DNA from: Methyloprofundus sp.
Lineage (GTDB): Bacteria; Pseudomonadota; Gammaproteobacteria; Methylococcales; Methylomonadaceae
Reading direction: 5' to 3'
Assembly: GCA_013138555.1 (NCBI GenBank)
Contig: WTCN01000202.1
Location: 1-8,739, forward strand
DNA length: 8,739 nucleotides
A program made the translations under genes and the position numbers. Below the pieces are notes generated by a model. That model worked only from the letters and a program-made list of their open reading frames with translations, did not search any database and was not told the DNA's origin. Positions within the stretch are counted from its first letter, which is position 1. Every line of letters begins with the position of its first letter. Positions 1 through 8,731 of the stretch are shown one piece after another.

Positions 1-250
1 AGTGCAAACTTTTTACATTATCATCTTTGCTAGATTTGGCAATACCTATTTTAAAAAGTGTACGGTAGTGAAATAAAATTAAGGGAATGATTCACGATGG
101 TCTGTAAGGGTTATATAACAAGCAAATAAACAAGGACACGTAAACAGTTGGCTGCGTTCGTTTCTTACTATTTTATCTAACATTACTTAGCCTGTTATTA
201 CTCCCTTCTTAGCCAAAAATAGTCTATATTTATAAGTATAGAAACCAATA
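1..250. other. Gene-free left flank
   Basis: No convincing gene is visible. Two short reading frames run in from the left edge and stop near positions 76 and 68. They are too short to recognise, though one could be the last codons of an upstream gene. The stretch around 111-160 resembles one half of an integron-type recombination site (see findings), but the complementary half is missing. No promoter or terminator is supported here. Confidence 0.5.
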
Positions 251-315
251 GGGTCAGAGTAATTGATTTTAGGCGGGAAGATAAGAAATATAGAGAAAAT
301 CATTAATTCTGACCC
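251..315. repeat. 65-bp MITE-like inverted repeat (GGGTCAGAGT ends)
   Basis: Two 20-nt arms at 251-270 and 296-315 are inverted copies matching at 17 of 20 positions, separated by 25 nt. The outer ends read GGGTCAGAGT and TTCTGACCC. From general knowledge, ends of the GGGTCAGAGT type often occur as short non-autonomous repeats in proteobacteria, some next to REP-associated tyrosine transposases. No transposase is present here, so this would be a stranded or non-autonomous copy. The inverted structure is seen directly; the family assignment is inferred. Confidence 0.6.
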
Positions 316-350
316 CTTTGATTTTATAAAATTATTACACCATGAAGCAG

Positions 351-400
351 TGTTGGGTTAGCTTGTTGCGCTGACGCTTAACAAGCTAGCCCAACCTACG
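351..400. repeat. Dispersed long-stem hairpin (GTAGGTTGGG type)
   Basis: Arms at 352-367 and 380-395 pair over 16 positions with a single G-T type mismatch, around a 12-nt loop that contains a further GCG/CGC pairing. On the minus strand the element begins CGTAGGTTGGGCTAGC. This resembles the TGTAGGATGGGCA start of the two hairpins at 7367 and 8698, so all three may belong to one loosely related family. With no neighbouring gene reading into it and no T-run, a mobile or REP-like repeat is more likely than a terminator. Confidence 0.6.
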
Positions 401-510
401 CGCTTATATCAATCCCACCCCCTTTATTTTTCACCCCACAAATTCCGCCTAGGGCACACATACTGGTATTTTTAAAAGAGGCATTAACTTCACTCCAGCT
501 CTTAAAAGCT

Positions 511-540
511 TTGTGAATCCATTAAACTCTGTGGTTTAAT
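511..540 (+). promoter_or_regulatory. Candidate promoter of the glutamate dehydrogenase gene
   Basis: TTGTGA (511-516) and TTTAAT (535-540) are separated by 18 nt and match the sigma70 consensus at 4/6 and 5/6 positions. Transcription would begin near 547, giving a leader of about 30 nt before the ATG at 579 but only about 8 nt before the alternative ATG at 555. The -10 lies inside the right arm of a perfect palindrome (520-541), so a regulator bound there could block the promoter. Prediction from consensus only. Confidence 0.3.
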
Positions 541-541
541 G
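520..541. promoter_or_regulatory. Perfect 8-bp dyad upstream of the dehydrogenase gene
   Basis: CATTAAAC (520-527) and GTTTAATG (534-541) are perfect inverted copies separated by TCTGTG. The dyad overlaps the candidate -10 and ends 37 nt before the preferred start codon. It could be an operator for a dimeric regulator or, if transcription starts further upstream, a leader hairpin. The regulator cannot be named. An adjacent imperfect palindrome at 489-517 adds to the symmetry. Confidence 0.4.
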
Positions 542-566
542 AAATCTAAGGTGAATGCCGTGTACC

Positions 567-571
567 AGGAG
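567..571 (+). promoter_or_regulatory. Ribosome binding site that decides the dehydrogenase start
   Basis: AGGAG at 567-571 is followed by a 7-nt gap to the ATG at 579, which is ideal spacing. It is only 1 nt from the in-frame ATG at 573, and it lies inside the reading frame if translation began at 555. This favours the start at 579. Confidence 0.65.
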
Positions 572-578
572 TATGAGC

Positions 579-3500
579 ATGAAGTATAAAAATATTGAAA
601 ATTTGATGGAAATATTGGCGCAATTTATTCGTAGTCAAATACAGGATGAAAGTGCTGAGCAGCTTGTTCTTTTTGCACAACAATACTTTAAATTTGGCGC
701 TTTTGAGGAGATAGCCGATAGATCAGTTGAAGATTTATATGGTGCGGTGTTATCGCATTGGAATCTATTTTTAGAGTTGCCTGCAAATAAGGAAAAAATC
801 CATATATATAACCCCACAGTTGAGGAGCATGGTTGGCAAAGTACCCATACAGTGATTGAAATAGCACTATCTGACAGGGCCTTTGTGTTGCAATCAGTGA
901 CCATGGAAATTAACCGCTATGGTTTGGCTAATCAAATGGTATTGCATCCCGTTTACTGGGTGCGTAGAGATGCAACTGGCAGGTTGATAGAACTTGCTAA
1001 AGTGGCACAAGAGGGAGCATTACAAGAGAGTGTATTGCATATAGAAATCAATAGGCAAAGCGATGAAGATTTAATCAGGCAGTTGCAGCAAAGCTTGAAA
1101 AAAATCCTGTGTGATGTGCGCTCGGCAACAGAAGACTGGCTTGACTGTGTGGAGAAAATACAGCAGGAAATTACCCTGCTGACAGAACAAAACAGGCCAG
1201 AATTGAATGAAGCCATTGAATTTTTGCAGTGGTTAGAAAATAATCATTTTGTTTTTTTAGGATACCGTGAATATCGTATTGCCGAGCAGGAAGGGCAATA
1301 TGGCTTCAGTGTAGTGGATAAGACTGGGCTGGGTATCCTGCGCGATACCATAGCCCCTATTCCTAAACAAAATTTCCTTCCCATTAGTGATGATGCTTAT
1401 CAATTATTCAATACTGATAACCCGCTAATGATTACCAAGGCCACCAGTAAGTCAACAGTGCATCGTCCTGTGTTTATGGATTATATCGGGATTAAGCAAT
1501 ATGATGCGGAAGGCGGAGTGATTGGTGAAAAACGCTTTTTAGGATTATATGCTTCATCTGCCTATTCCTGTGAATTAAGCAGTATTCCGCTGGTGCGTAG
1601 CAAAATAAAAACGCTGCTGTCGCAATCTGAATTTGTGACTAGCAGCCATACCGAAAGGTCGTTGTTATTTGTTTTAAATTCGCTTCCGCGAGATGAATTA
1701 TTTCTGGCCAGTTTAAATGCCTTATCTGAGTGTGCGACGGGGGTATTGCAATTACAGGAACGACAACGTGTCCGTGTCTTTATTCGTCATGAAGTCTATG
1801 GGCGCTTTGTTTCCATATTGGTTTTTGTCCCCAGAGAGAGATATAACACTGAGTCGCGCAAAAAAATACAAGCAATTTTGCTGGATATTTTTAGGGGCAG
1901 TGACTTGGATTTTAGTGTCAATCTTACTGAGTCAATCCTGGCTAGAATACATTTTATTATTCATAGCAAAGAAGAGTGTTGTATCGCCTATGATGTTAAA
2001 GAAATAGAGCAACGTATTGTTGAAATTCTATCGGATTGGCATGATGAACTAGAAGCTGAATTACATTTCTCTTATGGTGAAGCCGAAGCGAATGACTATT
2101 TACAAGCCTATCGGGATGGGTTTTCTGCTGCCTATAGAGAAGCTGTTTCTGCGCGAACGGCATTACTGGATTTAAAACGTTTTGAGCAGATTGAGCAAGA
2201 TGGCTTATCTGCTTTAGGGTTTATATATAGCCCGTTGACGGCGACAGGGCAAAAGCAACTGTACTTTAAATTGTATTGTTTTGGCAAGGTGGCCTCTCTG
2301 TCGCGTAGTTTGCCTATGCTGGAAAATATGGGTGTCAAAGTCTGTAGTGAACGTCCTTATGAAATTAAAAAGCATGGACAGGATAAGTCCTTCTGGATTC
2401 ATGATTTTGGTTTAGATTATGAGCAAGTTGCAGAATTGAATATTGAGGCATTAAAACCCCGCTTTCAAAAAGCATTTGAGCAGTGCTGGGAGGGACGCGT
2501 CGAAAATGATGGTTTTAATGCTCTGGTGATGAGCGCAGGTCTGACCTGGCGGGATATTAATATATTGAGAGCGCTGTATTTTTATCTCCGGCAGATTGGC
2601 ATTGCCTTTAGTCAAAGCTATGTGGAAAAAACTTTGGTCCATAATGCCTGTGTTGTTAAGTTGCTGGTTAAATTATTTAGTCAGCGATTCAATAATAAAA
2701 GTGCTTTTGAACTTGATATGGGGGAATCTATTGTCGAGATAGAGAATTTGATTGAGCAAGTTAAATCTCTGGATGAGGACCGGATTCTAAGGCGTTATCT
2801 GAATTTAATATTGGCTGCAGAGCGCACTAACTTTTTTAAAGAAACGGTTGATGAATTAGGCGTTCCCTATTTTTCAATTAAATTCAATTCGGCAAGGATT
2901 GATGGTATTCCCTCTCCGGTGCCTTTTGTCGAGATATTTGTTTATTCACCGCGTGTGGAAGGGGTGCATTTACGGGGTGGCTCTGTCGCAAGAGGCGGGT
3001 TGCGTTGGTCAGACAGGCGTGAAGATTTCAGAACCGAAGTCTTAGGCTTGATGAAAGCCCAGATGACTAAAAATTCAGTTATTGTACCGACTGGGGCAAA
3101 AGGTGGTTTTGTGGTTAAAACCCAATGTTCAAAAGAGGCCATGGCAGAGGAGGGTATCGCATGTTACCGGCTTTTCATCAAAGGTCTGTTAGATATTACT
3201 GATAATTATGCTGCAAATGAAGTGATTAAACCTGCACAGGTGACTTGCTATGATGGCGATGACCCCTATCTGGTTGTTGCGGCGGATAAAGGAACAGCGA
3301 GCTTTTCAGATTATGCCAATGGCCTGGCACAAAGGTATCGCTTCTGGCTGGGTGATGCTTTTGCTTCAGGTGGCTCTGCTGGCTACGACCATAAAGAGAT
3401 GGGAATTACCGCGCGAGGTGCCTGGGTATCCGTGCAGCACCATTTTGATATTTTAGGGCTAGATATTCAGAAGGCAAGTTTTACTGTCGTGGGTATTGGC

Positions 3501-5369
3501 GGAATGGCGGGTGATGTTTTTGGTAACGGGATGCTGTTATCAAATAAAATTAAGCTGGTCGCAGCATTTAATCATGAATCAATTTTTCTTGATCCTAATC
3601 CAAATACAGACAGTAGTTTTCAGGAGCGGCAGCGGTTATTTCTGTTGCCTAGGTCTGGCTGGGGGGATTATGACCCCACATTGATTTCTGCCGGTGGTGG
3701 TGTTTATTCACGACAAGATAAAGTGATTGTGTTAAGTAATAATATTAAGAGGACATTGGCGATTAATGATACACAATTATCACCTAATGAACTGATTAAA
3801 GCGATCTTATCGGCACCAGTGGATTTACTCTGGAATGGTGGTATTGGTACTTATGTAAAAGCGGAAGCTGAGCTAAATAGTGAGGTAGGAGATAGGGCAA
3901 ATGATGCGTTGCGTATTAGTGGTAAACAATTACGCTGTAAAGTGGTCGGGGAGGGGGGGAATCTAGGGTTTACCCAAAGAGGGCGTATAGAGTATGCACT
4001 CAATGGCGGCTGTATTAATACCGATTCAATTGATAATTCTGCAGGGGTGGATTGCTCTGATCATGAAGTCAATATAAAAATCCTTTTAAATAGCTTGTTG
4101 TTACAAGATGATATGACAGCGAAGCAACGGGATTTATTACTCGTCAGTATGACTGACCAGGTTGCTAAACTGGTCTTGAATAATAACTACCAGCAAAACT
4201 ATGCGATTACCATGATTCAAAATGAATCCGTTGTTGAGTTGCAAGGTTTAAAGCAATTAATTAATACGCTGGAAAGTAAAGCACATTTAAATTGTTTATT
4301 AGAAAACCTACCGAATGATAAAGTGATGCAGGCACGTAAAATATCGGGTCAGGGAATGACACGACCTGAAATATCGGTATTACTTGCTTATACCAAGCAG
4401 CTTTTAAAAACTGAACTATTATCCGAGTCAGAGTGTATTAATCTAGAGCTTTTTAAACATGTTTTATCAGATTATTTTCCTCAGCAGTTGCAAACGGCTT
4501 ATGTTGCAGAAATACAAAAACATCGCCTGGGTAAAGAAATTGTTGCAAATCAATTAATTAATAGCTTAGTGAATCGACTGGGTATTGTTTTTCCACATCG
4601 GTTTATGCAAGAGTTAAATTGTTCCGTTGCTGAATTAGTGAATACCTATAATCTGGTTTGTCGTGTTTTTGAAATCAATGCAATATGGAAAATGCAAAGT
4701 GAGTTAGATAGCTCAGTGAGTGGCAAGGTATTAGAGAATATTAAGTTGCGTATTAGAAAACTGGTTGAGCGTGCTATGTACTGGTTTGTACGGAATGAGT
4801 CTCAACCGGAAGTCGCAGAGCATTATGTAGAAAATGTTGAGGAATTAGCGGAAGGCGTAAGTGGGCTGGTGACCGAGCAGGAGCAGAAGCAGATAGATCA
4901 TACGGTTGATAAACTGATTAATGAGGGGGTCAGTGCACCATTAGCGTTAAAAATTGCTCAAAGTGATGCCTTATTTGCTTGCTTAAATGCAATTAAAGTA
5001 CATAAAAATAGTCAGCATTCATTAGTAGAAGTGACAAGAGGTTTATTTCAACAGGCTTGTGAGCTTAATTTAGTCTGGTTACGTAATCAAATTATACAAT
5101 TGCCTAAAGAAACAACCTGGGAGGCTTTATCTCGGCGCGCAATGATTGATGAATATAATCAGATCAGTTGTGTACTATTACAAAGTGTTCTTGCTGAAGA
5201 AGACCCTACTTTCGCGGGAAAATTAGAGTCATGGCAGATTAAAAATAAAATAGCTTTTGAACGCTATATGGCTCTGATTAGTTCCGCAGAAGCGGACGAT
5301 GCAGTGCAGCTAGAAAAAATTGTGGTGATTTTAGGGACTAGCTGGAATTTAACGGTTTATGGAAATTAG
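579..5369 (+). CDS. gdhB: NAD-specific glutamate dehydrogenase, large GDH-180 type
   Basis: This large cytoplasmic enzyme oxidatively deaminates L-glutamate to 2-oxoglutarate and ammonium with NAD+, feeding amino-acid carbon into the TCA cycle. From ATG 579 it has 1596 residues, normal for the roughly 180-kDa class (Bac_GDH family). The N-terminal half carries family blocks such as FVFLGYREY (224-232) and VHRPVFMDYIG (from 294), in the region where this class has ACT-like regulatory domains. The catalytic core includes RGGSVARGGLRWSDRRED (799-816) and GAKGGF (839-844), whose lysine K841 is the likely catalytic one. The Rossmann segment is GIGGMAGDVFGNGML (972-986), followed by WNGGIGTYVK (1085-1094) and DNSAGVDCSDHEVN (1152-1165). 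The Rossmann loop has GGMAG where I recall GDM(S/A)G in relatives. The start at 579 is chosen because AGGAG lies 7 nt upstream; an in-frame ATG at 555 would add 8 residues. No partner gene is adjacent, so it is probably transcribed alone. Family identity is very secure. Confidence 0.95.
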   Translation: MKYKNIENLMEILAQFIRSQIQDESAEQLVLFAQQYFKFGAFEEIADRSVEDLYGAVLSHWNLFLELPANKEKIHIYNPTVEEHGWQSTHTVIEIALSDRAFVLQSVTMEINRYGLANQMVLHPVYWVRRDATGRLIELAKVAQEGALQESVLHIEINRQSDEDLIRQLQQSLKKILCDVRSATEDWLDCVEKIQQEITLLTEQNRPELNEAIEFLQWLENNHFVFLGYREYRIAEQEGQYGFSVVDKTGLGILRDTIAPIPKQNFLPISDDAYQLFNTDNPLMITKATSKSTVHRPVFMDYIGIKQYDAEGGVIGEKRFLGLYASSAYSCELSSIPLVRSKIKTLLSQSEFVTSSHTERSLLFVLNSLPRDELFLASLNALSECATGVLQLQERQRVRVFIRHEVYGRFVSILVFVPRERYNTESRKKIQAILLDIFRGSDLDFSVNLTESILARIHFIIHSKEECCIAYDVKEIEQRIVEILSDWHDELEAELHFSYGEAEANDYLQAYRDGFSAAYREAVSARTALLDLKRFEQIEQDGLSALGFIYSPLTATGQKQLYFKLYCFGKVASLSRSLPMLENMGVKVCSERPYEIKKHGQDKSFWIHDFGLDYEQVAELNIEALKPRFQKAFEQCWEGRVENDGFNALVMSAGLTWRDINILRALYFYLRQIGIAFSQSYVEKTLVHNACVVKLLVKLFSQRFNNKSAFELDMGESIVEIENLIEQVKSLDEDRILRRYLNLILAAERTNFFKETVDELGVPYFSIKFNSARIDGIPSPVPFVEIFVYSPRVEGVHLRGGSVARGGLRWSDRREDFRTEVLGLMKAQMTKNSVIVPTGAKGGFVVKTQCSKEAMAEEGIACYRLFIKGLLDITDNYAANEVIKPAQVTCYDGDDPYLVVAADKGTASFSDYANGLAQRYRFWLGDAFASGGSAGYDHKEMGITARGAWVSVQHHFDILGLDIQKASFTVVGIGGMAGDVFGNGMLLSNKIKLVAAFNHESIFLDPNPNTDSSFQERQRLFLLPRSGWGDYDPTLISAGGGVYSRQDKVIVLSNNIKRTLAINDTQLSPNELIKAILSAPVDLLWNGGIGTYVKAEAELNSEVGDRANDALRISGKQLRCKVVGEGGNLGFTQRGRIEYALNGGCINTDSIDNSAGVDCSDHEVNIKILLNSLLLQDDMTAKQRDLLLVSMTDQVAKLVLNNNYQQNYAITMIQNESVVELQGLKQLINTLESKAHLNCLLENLPNDKVMQARKISGQGMTRPEISVLLAYTKQLLKTELLSESECINLELFKHVLSDYFPQQLQTAYVAEIQKHRLGKEIVANQLINSLVNRLGIVFPHRFMQELNCSVAELVNTYNLVCRVFEINAIWKMQSELDSSVSGKVLENIKLRIRKLVERAMYWFVRNESQPEVAEHYVENVEELAEGVSGLVTEQEQKQIDHTVDKLINEGVSAPLALKIAQSDALFACLNAIKVHKNSQHSLVEVTRGLFQQACELNLVWLRNQIIQLPKETTWEALSRRAMIDEYNQISCVLLQSVLAEEDPTFAGKLESWQIKNKIAFERYMALISSAEADDAVQLEKIVVILGTSWNLTVYGN

Positions 5370-5425
5370 CAATATTTACCGAGAACATTGCTGGCCCTGA
5401 GCTTATATCCCGCTTTGTATTCGTC

Positions 5426-5451
5426 ATTCCCGCAGTCTTTTTAGCGGGAAT
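5426..5451. repeat. Dispersed ATTCCCGC hairpin
   Basis: ATTCCCGC (5426-5433) and GCGGGAAT (5444-5451) form a perfect 8-bp stem around a 10-nt loop, 56 nt after the dehydrogenase stop. The preceding TCGTC and the arm sequence are like the abundant CATTCCCGC / GCGGGAAT repeats found across beta- and gammaproteobacteria, and the ATTCCC...GGGAAT core recalls Neisseria dRS3. It could terminate transcription of the dehydrogenase gene, but no T-run follows the stem; the only T-run is in the loop. A repeat is therefore the better reading. Confidence 0.5.
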
Positions 5452-5545
5452 CTATTGCTTAACCCGAACTCAGCTTGTGTACTCCCTTGCTTCACGTTGG
5501 AAGCTAAACAAAACCAATGTAAATGGAAAGTATTTTCAGAATAGC

Positions 5546-5574
5546 TTTACAATACTTATTAAGTATATTATAAA
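5546..5574 (+). promoter_or_regulatory. Promoter of the multicopper oxidase gene, with internal palindrome
   Basis: TTTACA (5546-5551) and TATAAA (5569-5574) are spaced by exactly 17 nt, each matching sigma70 consensus at 5/6 positions. Transcription would begin near 5581, giving a leader of about 27 nt. The spacer holds a perfect 15-bp dyad, ATACTT-ATT-AAGTAT (5552-5566), and a third copy of the half-site AAGTAT lies upstream at 5528-5533. A dimeric regulator binding between -35 and -10 is likely, but the dyad does not match the CueR pattern I know, so the regulator is unassigned. Confidence 0.6.
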
Positions 5575-5607
5575 TAGCTAATGTAATTTGTTGCTCAGGA
5601 GAATACT

Positions 5608-7206
5608 ATGAAAAATAACGTTAATATCCAGCGTCGTCAGCTTTTAAAATTTGCAGGTGCTGGTGTCGCAGCAACTGCTGCACTAACTACATTTCCTGGG
5701 CTGCTAAGTGCCAAGGCAATGAGAGTGAGTGGTCAGCCATCACTTGAATTTAATCCTGATGTTGAAATAAGCCTGACTGAAGAAGTTAAGTATGTCCCCA
5801 TATTTAATGGTCCACAAACCCGGGTCTGGAAAGTGCTTGGTAAAGTATTAAAAGGTGAGCAAAGTGTTATTACTAACGATGATAAAAGCTATCTCGCACC
5901 AACCATTCGTTTGCATAAAGGTCAGAAAGTTCGAATTTATCTAAAAAACAAACTGCCTTCTGCAACAATATTACATTGGCATGGTTTGCACGTACCTTCC
6001 AAAATGGATGGTAACCCCATGTATGCAATTGCCAATGGTGAAACCTATGTGTATGAATTTGAAATACTCAATAGGGCAGGGACATATTGGTATCATGCGC
6101 ATACTCATGGTCTAACGGCAAAGCATGTTTATTCAGGCCTTGCGGGGTTATTTATTGTTAGCGATGATGAAGAGCAGGCACTTAAATTACCTGATGGAGA
6201 ATTTGATGTGCCTGTGGTTATTCAGGATCGTAATTTTGATCAGCAAAATCAGCTGCAATATAGTAATCATATGATGCAGCGTATGCATGGTTTTCTCGGT
6301 GATCAAATTATGATTAATGGCCGGCCTGATTTTGAATTACCCGTTGCAACGCGTGCTTACCGAATGCGCTTATTAAATGGTTCTAACTCACGTATTTATA
6401 AACTGGCCTGGGATGATGGCACACCGATGAAAGTCATTGCTACAGATGGTGGGCTTTTAGAACGTGCTGAAACGCTGCCTTATTTAATGCTCGCACCAGC
6501 AGAACGGCGTGAAATCTGGGTTGATTTTAGTGATAAGCAAATAGGCACTGAATTAACTTTGCGTAGTCTGGAATTTTCTTCAGGGGGTATGGGGATGATG
6601 GGAGGTGGCATGGGTGGCCGAGGGATGATGGGGGGTGTGGGAGGTGGAGAATTAGCTTCTGGCAGTGATTTTTCTGTTCTTAAGGTTCGTGTTAGTAAAA
6701 AGGCCTCTAGTAATGATGTTTTACCGAAACAATTAAGTCAAATAAAAGCATTACGTCTGGCCGATGCTGAAAACCCTCAGTCACCAAGGCGCATAACGTT
6801 ATCCATGCGGCATATGTCCGCATTATTAAATGGCCGCTCTTATAAAATGAATGATATCAGGGAAGACGAGATTTTTCCTGTTAATACTCTGCAGTTGATG
6901 GAATTTGATAATGGCTTTCATGGTATGGGAGGTATGGGGATGATGGGAATGCCGCACCCTATGCATTTGCACGGAGAGCAATTTCAGGTCGTTAAGCGTG
7001 AAGTTAAATCCAAATCTGGAAGAGGGTATTCTTCAGTGTCCGAAGGTTTTCTGGATAAAGGCTGGAAAGATACCGTACTGGTTATGCCGGGTGAAAAAGT
7101 CACCATCTTAAAACCTTTTAATGACTTTACGGGCCTTTTTATGTATCACTGTCATAATCTGGAACATGAAGATATGGGGATGATGCGCGATCTATTGGTG
7201 AAATAG
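5608..7206 (+). CDS. Tat-exported multicopper oxidase, CueO/laccase type
   Basis: This is a periplasmic multicopper oxidase. Such enzymes couple oxidation of a substrate (often Cu(I), or phenols or Mn) to reduction of O2 to water. At 532 residues it is close in size to CueO. The N-terminus has a twin-arginine signal, RRQLLKF (9-15), then a hydrophobic stretch and an AKA motif (35-37) with likely cleavage after A37. All four copper motifs are intact: HWHGLH (123-128), HAHTHG (163-168), HPMHLHG (450-456) and HCHNLEHEDMGMM (514-526). By alignment to CueO the type 1 ligands are H450, C515, H520 and M525; the other histidines form the T2/T3 cluster. This separates it from FtsP/SufI, which lacks copper. 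Met/Gly-rich stretches at 326-347 and 436-448 suggest Cu(I) binding. AGGAG (5597-5601) sits 6 nt before the ATG. It is followed on the same strand by a copper-linked membrane gene with its own promoter signals. Cuprous oxidase activity is inferred. Confidence 0.93.
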   Translation: MKNNVNIQRRQLLKFAGAGVAATAALTTFPGLLSAKAMRVSGQPSLEFNPDVEISLTEEVKYVPIFNGPQTRVWKVLGKVLKGEQSVITNDDKSYLAPTIRLHKGQKVRIYLKNKLPSATILHWHGLHVPSKMDGNPMYAIANGETYVYEFEILNRAGTYWYHAHTHGLTAKHVYSGLAGLFIVSDDEEQALKLPDGEFDVPVVIQDRNFDQQNQLQYSNHMMQRMHGFLGDQIMINGRPDFELPVATRAYRMRLLNGSNSRIYKLAWDDGTPMKVIATDGGLLERAETLPYLMLAPAERREIWVDFSDKQIGTELTLRSLEFSSGGMGMMGGGMGGRGMMGGVGGGELASGSDFSVLKVRVSKKASSNDVLPKQLSQIKALRLADAENPQSPRRITLSMRHMSALLNGRSYKMNDIREDEIFPVNTLQLMEFDNGFHGMGGMGMMGMPHPMHLHGEQFQVVKREVKSKSGRGYSSVSEGFLDKGWKDTVLVMPGEKVTILKPFNDFTGLFMYHCHNLEHEDMGMMRDLLVK

Positions 7207-7290
7207 AAAAACGGCTATTCACTTTTATCGGGGCAGTTTTTAGCTATGAATATGTCAGTGAACAATCGTGGCTAAAATAAGTAACGGGTA

Positions 7291-7304
7291 TTGATTTAAG
7301 TCAA
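7291..7304. promoter_or_regulatory. FNR/Anr/Dnr-type box
   Basis: TTGATTTAAGTCAA matches the FNR consensus TTGAT-N4-ATCAA at 9 of 10 fixed positions. The GTCAA right half is common in Anr- and Dnr-type sites. Its centre (7297.5) would be at -41.5 for a promoter with -10 TACATT (7327-7332), the classic class II activation position. It would be near -70 for the TTGACC/TATACC promoter downstream, close to a class I position. It stands 184 nt upstream of the HMA/DsbD_2 gene, a type often linked to cbb3 oxidase assembly, which fits oxygen control. Confidence 0.55.
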
Positions 7305-7330
7305 TGACTTCTCTAAGTTAAGTTGATACA

Positions 7331-7360
7331 TTGACCCCTTAACCCCAAGGGGTATATACC
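7331..7360 (+). promoter_or_regulatory. MerR/CueR-like operator-promoter
   Basis: TTGACC (7331-7336) is the -35 and TATACC (7355-7360) a plausible -10, with an 18-nt spacer slightly longer than the usual 17. A perfect dyad, ACCCCTT-N6-AAGGGGT (7334-7353), starts at the fourth base of the -35 and fills the spacer. This is the geometry of MerR-family metal sensors such as CueR, whose E. coli copA site has ACCTTCC/GGAAGGT arms placed the same way. A second palindrome, GGTATATACC (7351-7360), overlaps the -10. No merR-family gene lies in the window, so the sensor would be encoded elsewhere. Confidence 0.5.
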
Positions 7361-7362
7361 TG

Positions 7363-7410
7363 GTGTTGTAGGATGGGCAAAGCGCTAGCGTGCCCATCAT
7401 GCCTCAGCAC
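7363..7410. repeat. Dispersed hairpin, copy 1 (TGTAGGATGGGCA type)
   Basis: GATGGGCA (7372-7379) and TGCCCATC (7391-7398) form a perfect 8-bp stem whose loop includes the palindrome CGCTAGCG (7383-7390). Outer flanks GTGTTG and CAGCAC pair with one wobble, so the whole 48 bp can fold. The core 7367-7398 recurs at 8698-8731 with an identical 16-nt left part, TGTAGGATGGGCAAAG, and an identical CGTGCCCATC right part. It lies immediately downstream of the predicted start of transcription of the next gene, so the hairpin would be in the 5' leader. Confidence 0.65.
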
Positions 7411-7487
7411 ATCCTATAAGTTTATAATGATTTAAAGTGGAAATTTAACTTCTGAAAGTCTATAGACAAAAGATAAAGAGACAGTTT

Positions 7488-8540
7488 ATGCAAACAAGCA
7501 AACAAATTGATATTAAAGGCATGCAATGTGGCGGTTGCGAGTCTATTATTGAAGAAGCAGTTTCTGCAATGGAGGATGTTTTTGAAGTTAAGGCTGATTA
7601 CCCTACTGGTCAGTGTCAGCTTAGTTTTGCAAACGACAAAGTCAGCCTTGAGGATATTTATAAAACCATTGAACAAAGCGGCTATGAAATTGATTTAAGC
7701 TCAGTGAGTAATAAAGGCAAAGGCAATGTTTTCATCAAAATCAGCTTGTCCTTATTAGCGTTGATTGGCATCGTTTTATTAATGGTTTTCTCGCGCAAAT
7801 TATGGCATCAATTCAGTGTGCCTGATATTAGCTCGCAGTTAAGCTACAGCATGATTTTCGTCGTTGGCTTGATTACCGGATTGCATTGTATCGGCATGTG
7901 CGGCAGTTTTGTCATCGGTTATACAGTCAAAGATGCCGAGCAAGGCCATTCAGCTTATTTATCGCATTTATTGTATGGCGCAGGAAAAACAATTTCTTAT
8001 GCGATGTTTGGAGCATTGTTTGGCTTTATTGGTTCGGTAGTCAGTATTACCCCGTTTATCAGTGGCGTGAGTATCTTATTGGCAGGAATATTTTTAATTA
8101 TTTTTGGCCTCAATACGCTAAATTTATTTGCTGCATTAAGGCGGGTACGGATTAAACAGCCTGAAGCAATGGCACGTTATGCAAACAAAAAACGGCGTAA
8201 TTCACGTAGCCCTTTCTTTATTGGTTTTTTTTCCGGCTTTATACTCGGTTGTGGTCCCCTGCAAGCTATGTATATCATGGCAGCAGGTAATGCTGATCCG
8301 CTGGTAGGGGCAAAGTTTCTGGCAGCGTTTGGTTTAGGTACTTTACCGGCCTTGCTCGGTTTTGGCATGGCTACGCGCTGGCTTTCAGGATCAATGACTC
8401 ACCGCATCACTCAGGTCTCTGGTGTTATTTTGATTGTTATGGGAAGTATGATGTTAAACAAAGGATTGATGAAAACCAAGTCTGGTTATGATTTTAAATC
8501 AATGAGTACAGCCCTGATTCAACAACTTAATAATGTTTAA
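7488..8540 (+). CDS. HMA domain fused to DsbD_2/TauE-SafE-like membrane protein (copper handling)
   Basis: The predicted inner-membrane protein has 350 residues. Residues 1-70 form a heavy-metal-associated domain with the Cu-binding motif GMQCGGC (C14, C17). A first membrane segment lies around 81-101. Residues 120-324 form a six-helix unit of the DsbD_2/TauE-SafE-like type, with conserved GLHCIGMCG (131-139, C134 and C138), YGAGKTISY (163-171) and LGCGPLQ (253-259, C255). The linker 218-240 is strongly basic (RRVRIK, KKRRNSR) and probably cytoplasmic. Proteins with this fusion are often annotated as possible copper tolerance or cytochrome biogenesis proteins and can occur near cbb3 oxidase assembly genes; the transport reaction is not established. 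AAAGAG (7475-7480) lies 7 nt before the ATG and is a weak ribosome binding site. The gene follows a multicopper oxidase and carries FNR- and CueR-like sites upstream, supporting a copper role. Sulfite export is a less likely alternative because of the metal-binding domain. Confidence 0.88.
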   Translation: MQTSKQIDIKGMQCGGCESIIEEAVSAMEDVFEVKADYPTGQCQLSFANDKVSLEDIYKTIEQSGYEIDLSSVSNKGKGNVFIKISLSLLALIGIVLLMVFSRKLWHQFSVPDISSQLSYSMIFVVGLITGLHCIGMCGSFVIGYTVKDAEQGHSAYLSHLLYGAGKTISYAMFGALFGFIGSVVSITPFISGVSILLAGIFLIIFGLNTLNLFAALRRVRIKQPEAMARYANKKRRNSRSPFFIGFFSGFILGCGPLQAMYIMAAGNADPLVGAKFLAAFGLGTLPALLGFGMATRWLSGSMTHRITQVSGVILIVMGSMMLNKGLMKTKSGYDFKSMSTALIQQLNNV

Positions 8541-8697
8541 GGGGAGGGGGACTTTTTCAATCAGCTAAATTCAGCAATCATCGGCATCCTTCATTAGGCC
8601 ATTTGCATCTTTATTTCATTTTCCATTCGCAAGGTTGAAACCTTCGCCTTTTAGGCGAACAGATTTATCTCTCATAGTCATTATGAGAAAAGAGCTG
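8541..8697. other. Gene-free stretch with small hairpins
   Basis: No gene is supported. Several short inverted repeats are packed together. AAGGT-TGAA-ACCTT (8631-8644) overlaps TTCGCC-TTTTA-GGCGAA (8643-8659). A 7-bp stem TCTCATA/TATGAGA spans 8670-8688. None is followed directly by a T-run, so none is a clear intrinsic terminator. Confidence 0.45.
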
Positions 8698-8731
8698 TGT
8701 AGGATGGGCAAAGGGCTTTTTCGTGCCCATC
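8698..8731. repeat. Dispersed hairpin, copy 2, possible terminator
   Basis: This element shares TGTAGGATGGGCAAAG (8698-8713) and CGTGCCCATC (8722-8731) with the copy at 7367-7398, in the same orientation, with a different loop. The 8-bp stem GATGGGCA/TGCCCATC is followed by TTTTA, so it could double as a rho-independent terminator for the HMA/DsbD_2 gene, about 160 nt after its stop. The element runs close to the window end, so its outer flank may be incomplete. Confidence 0.6.
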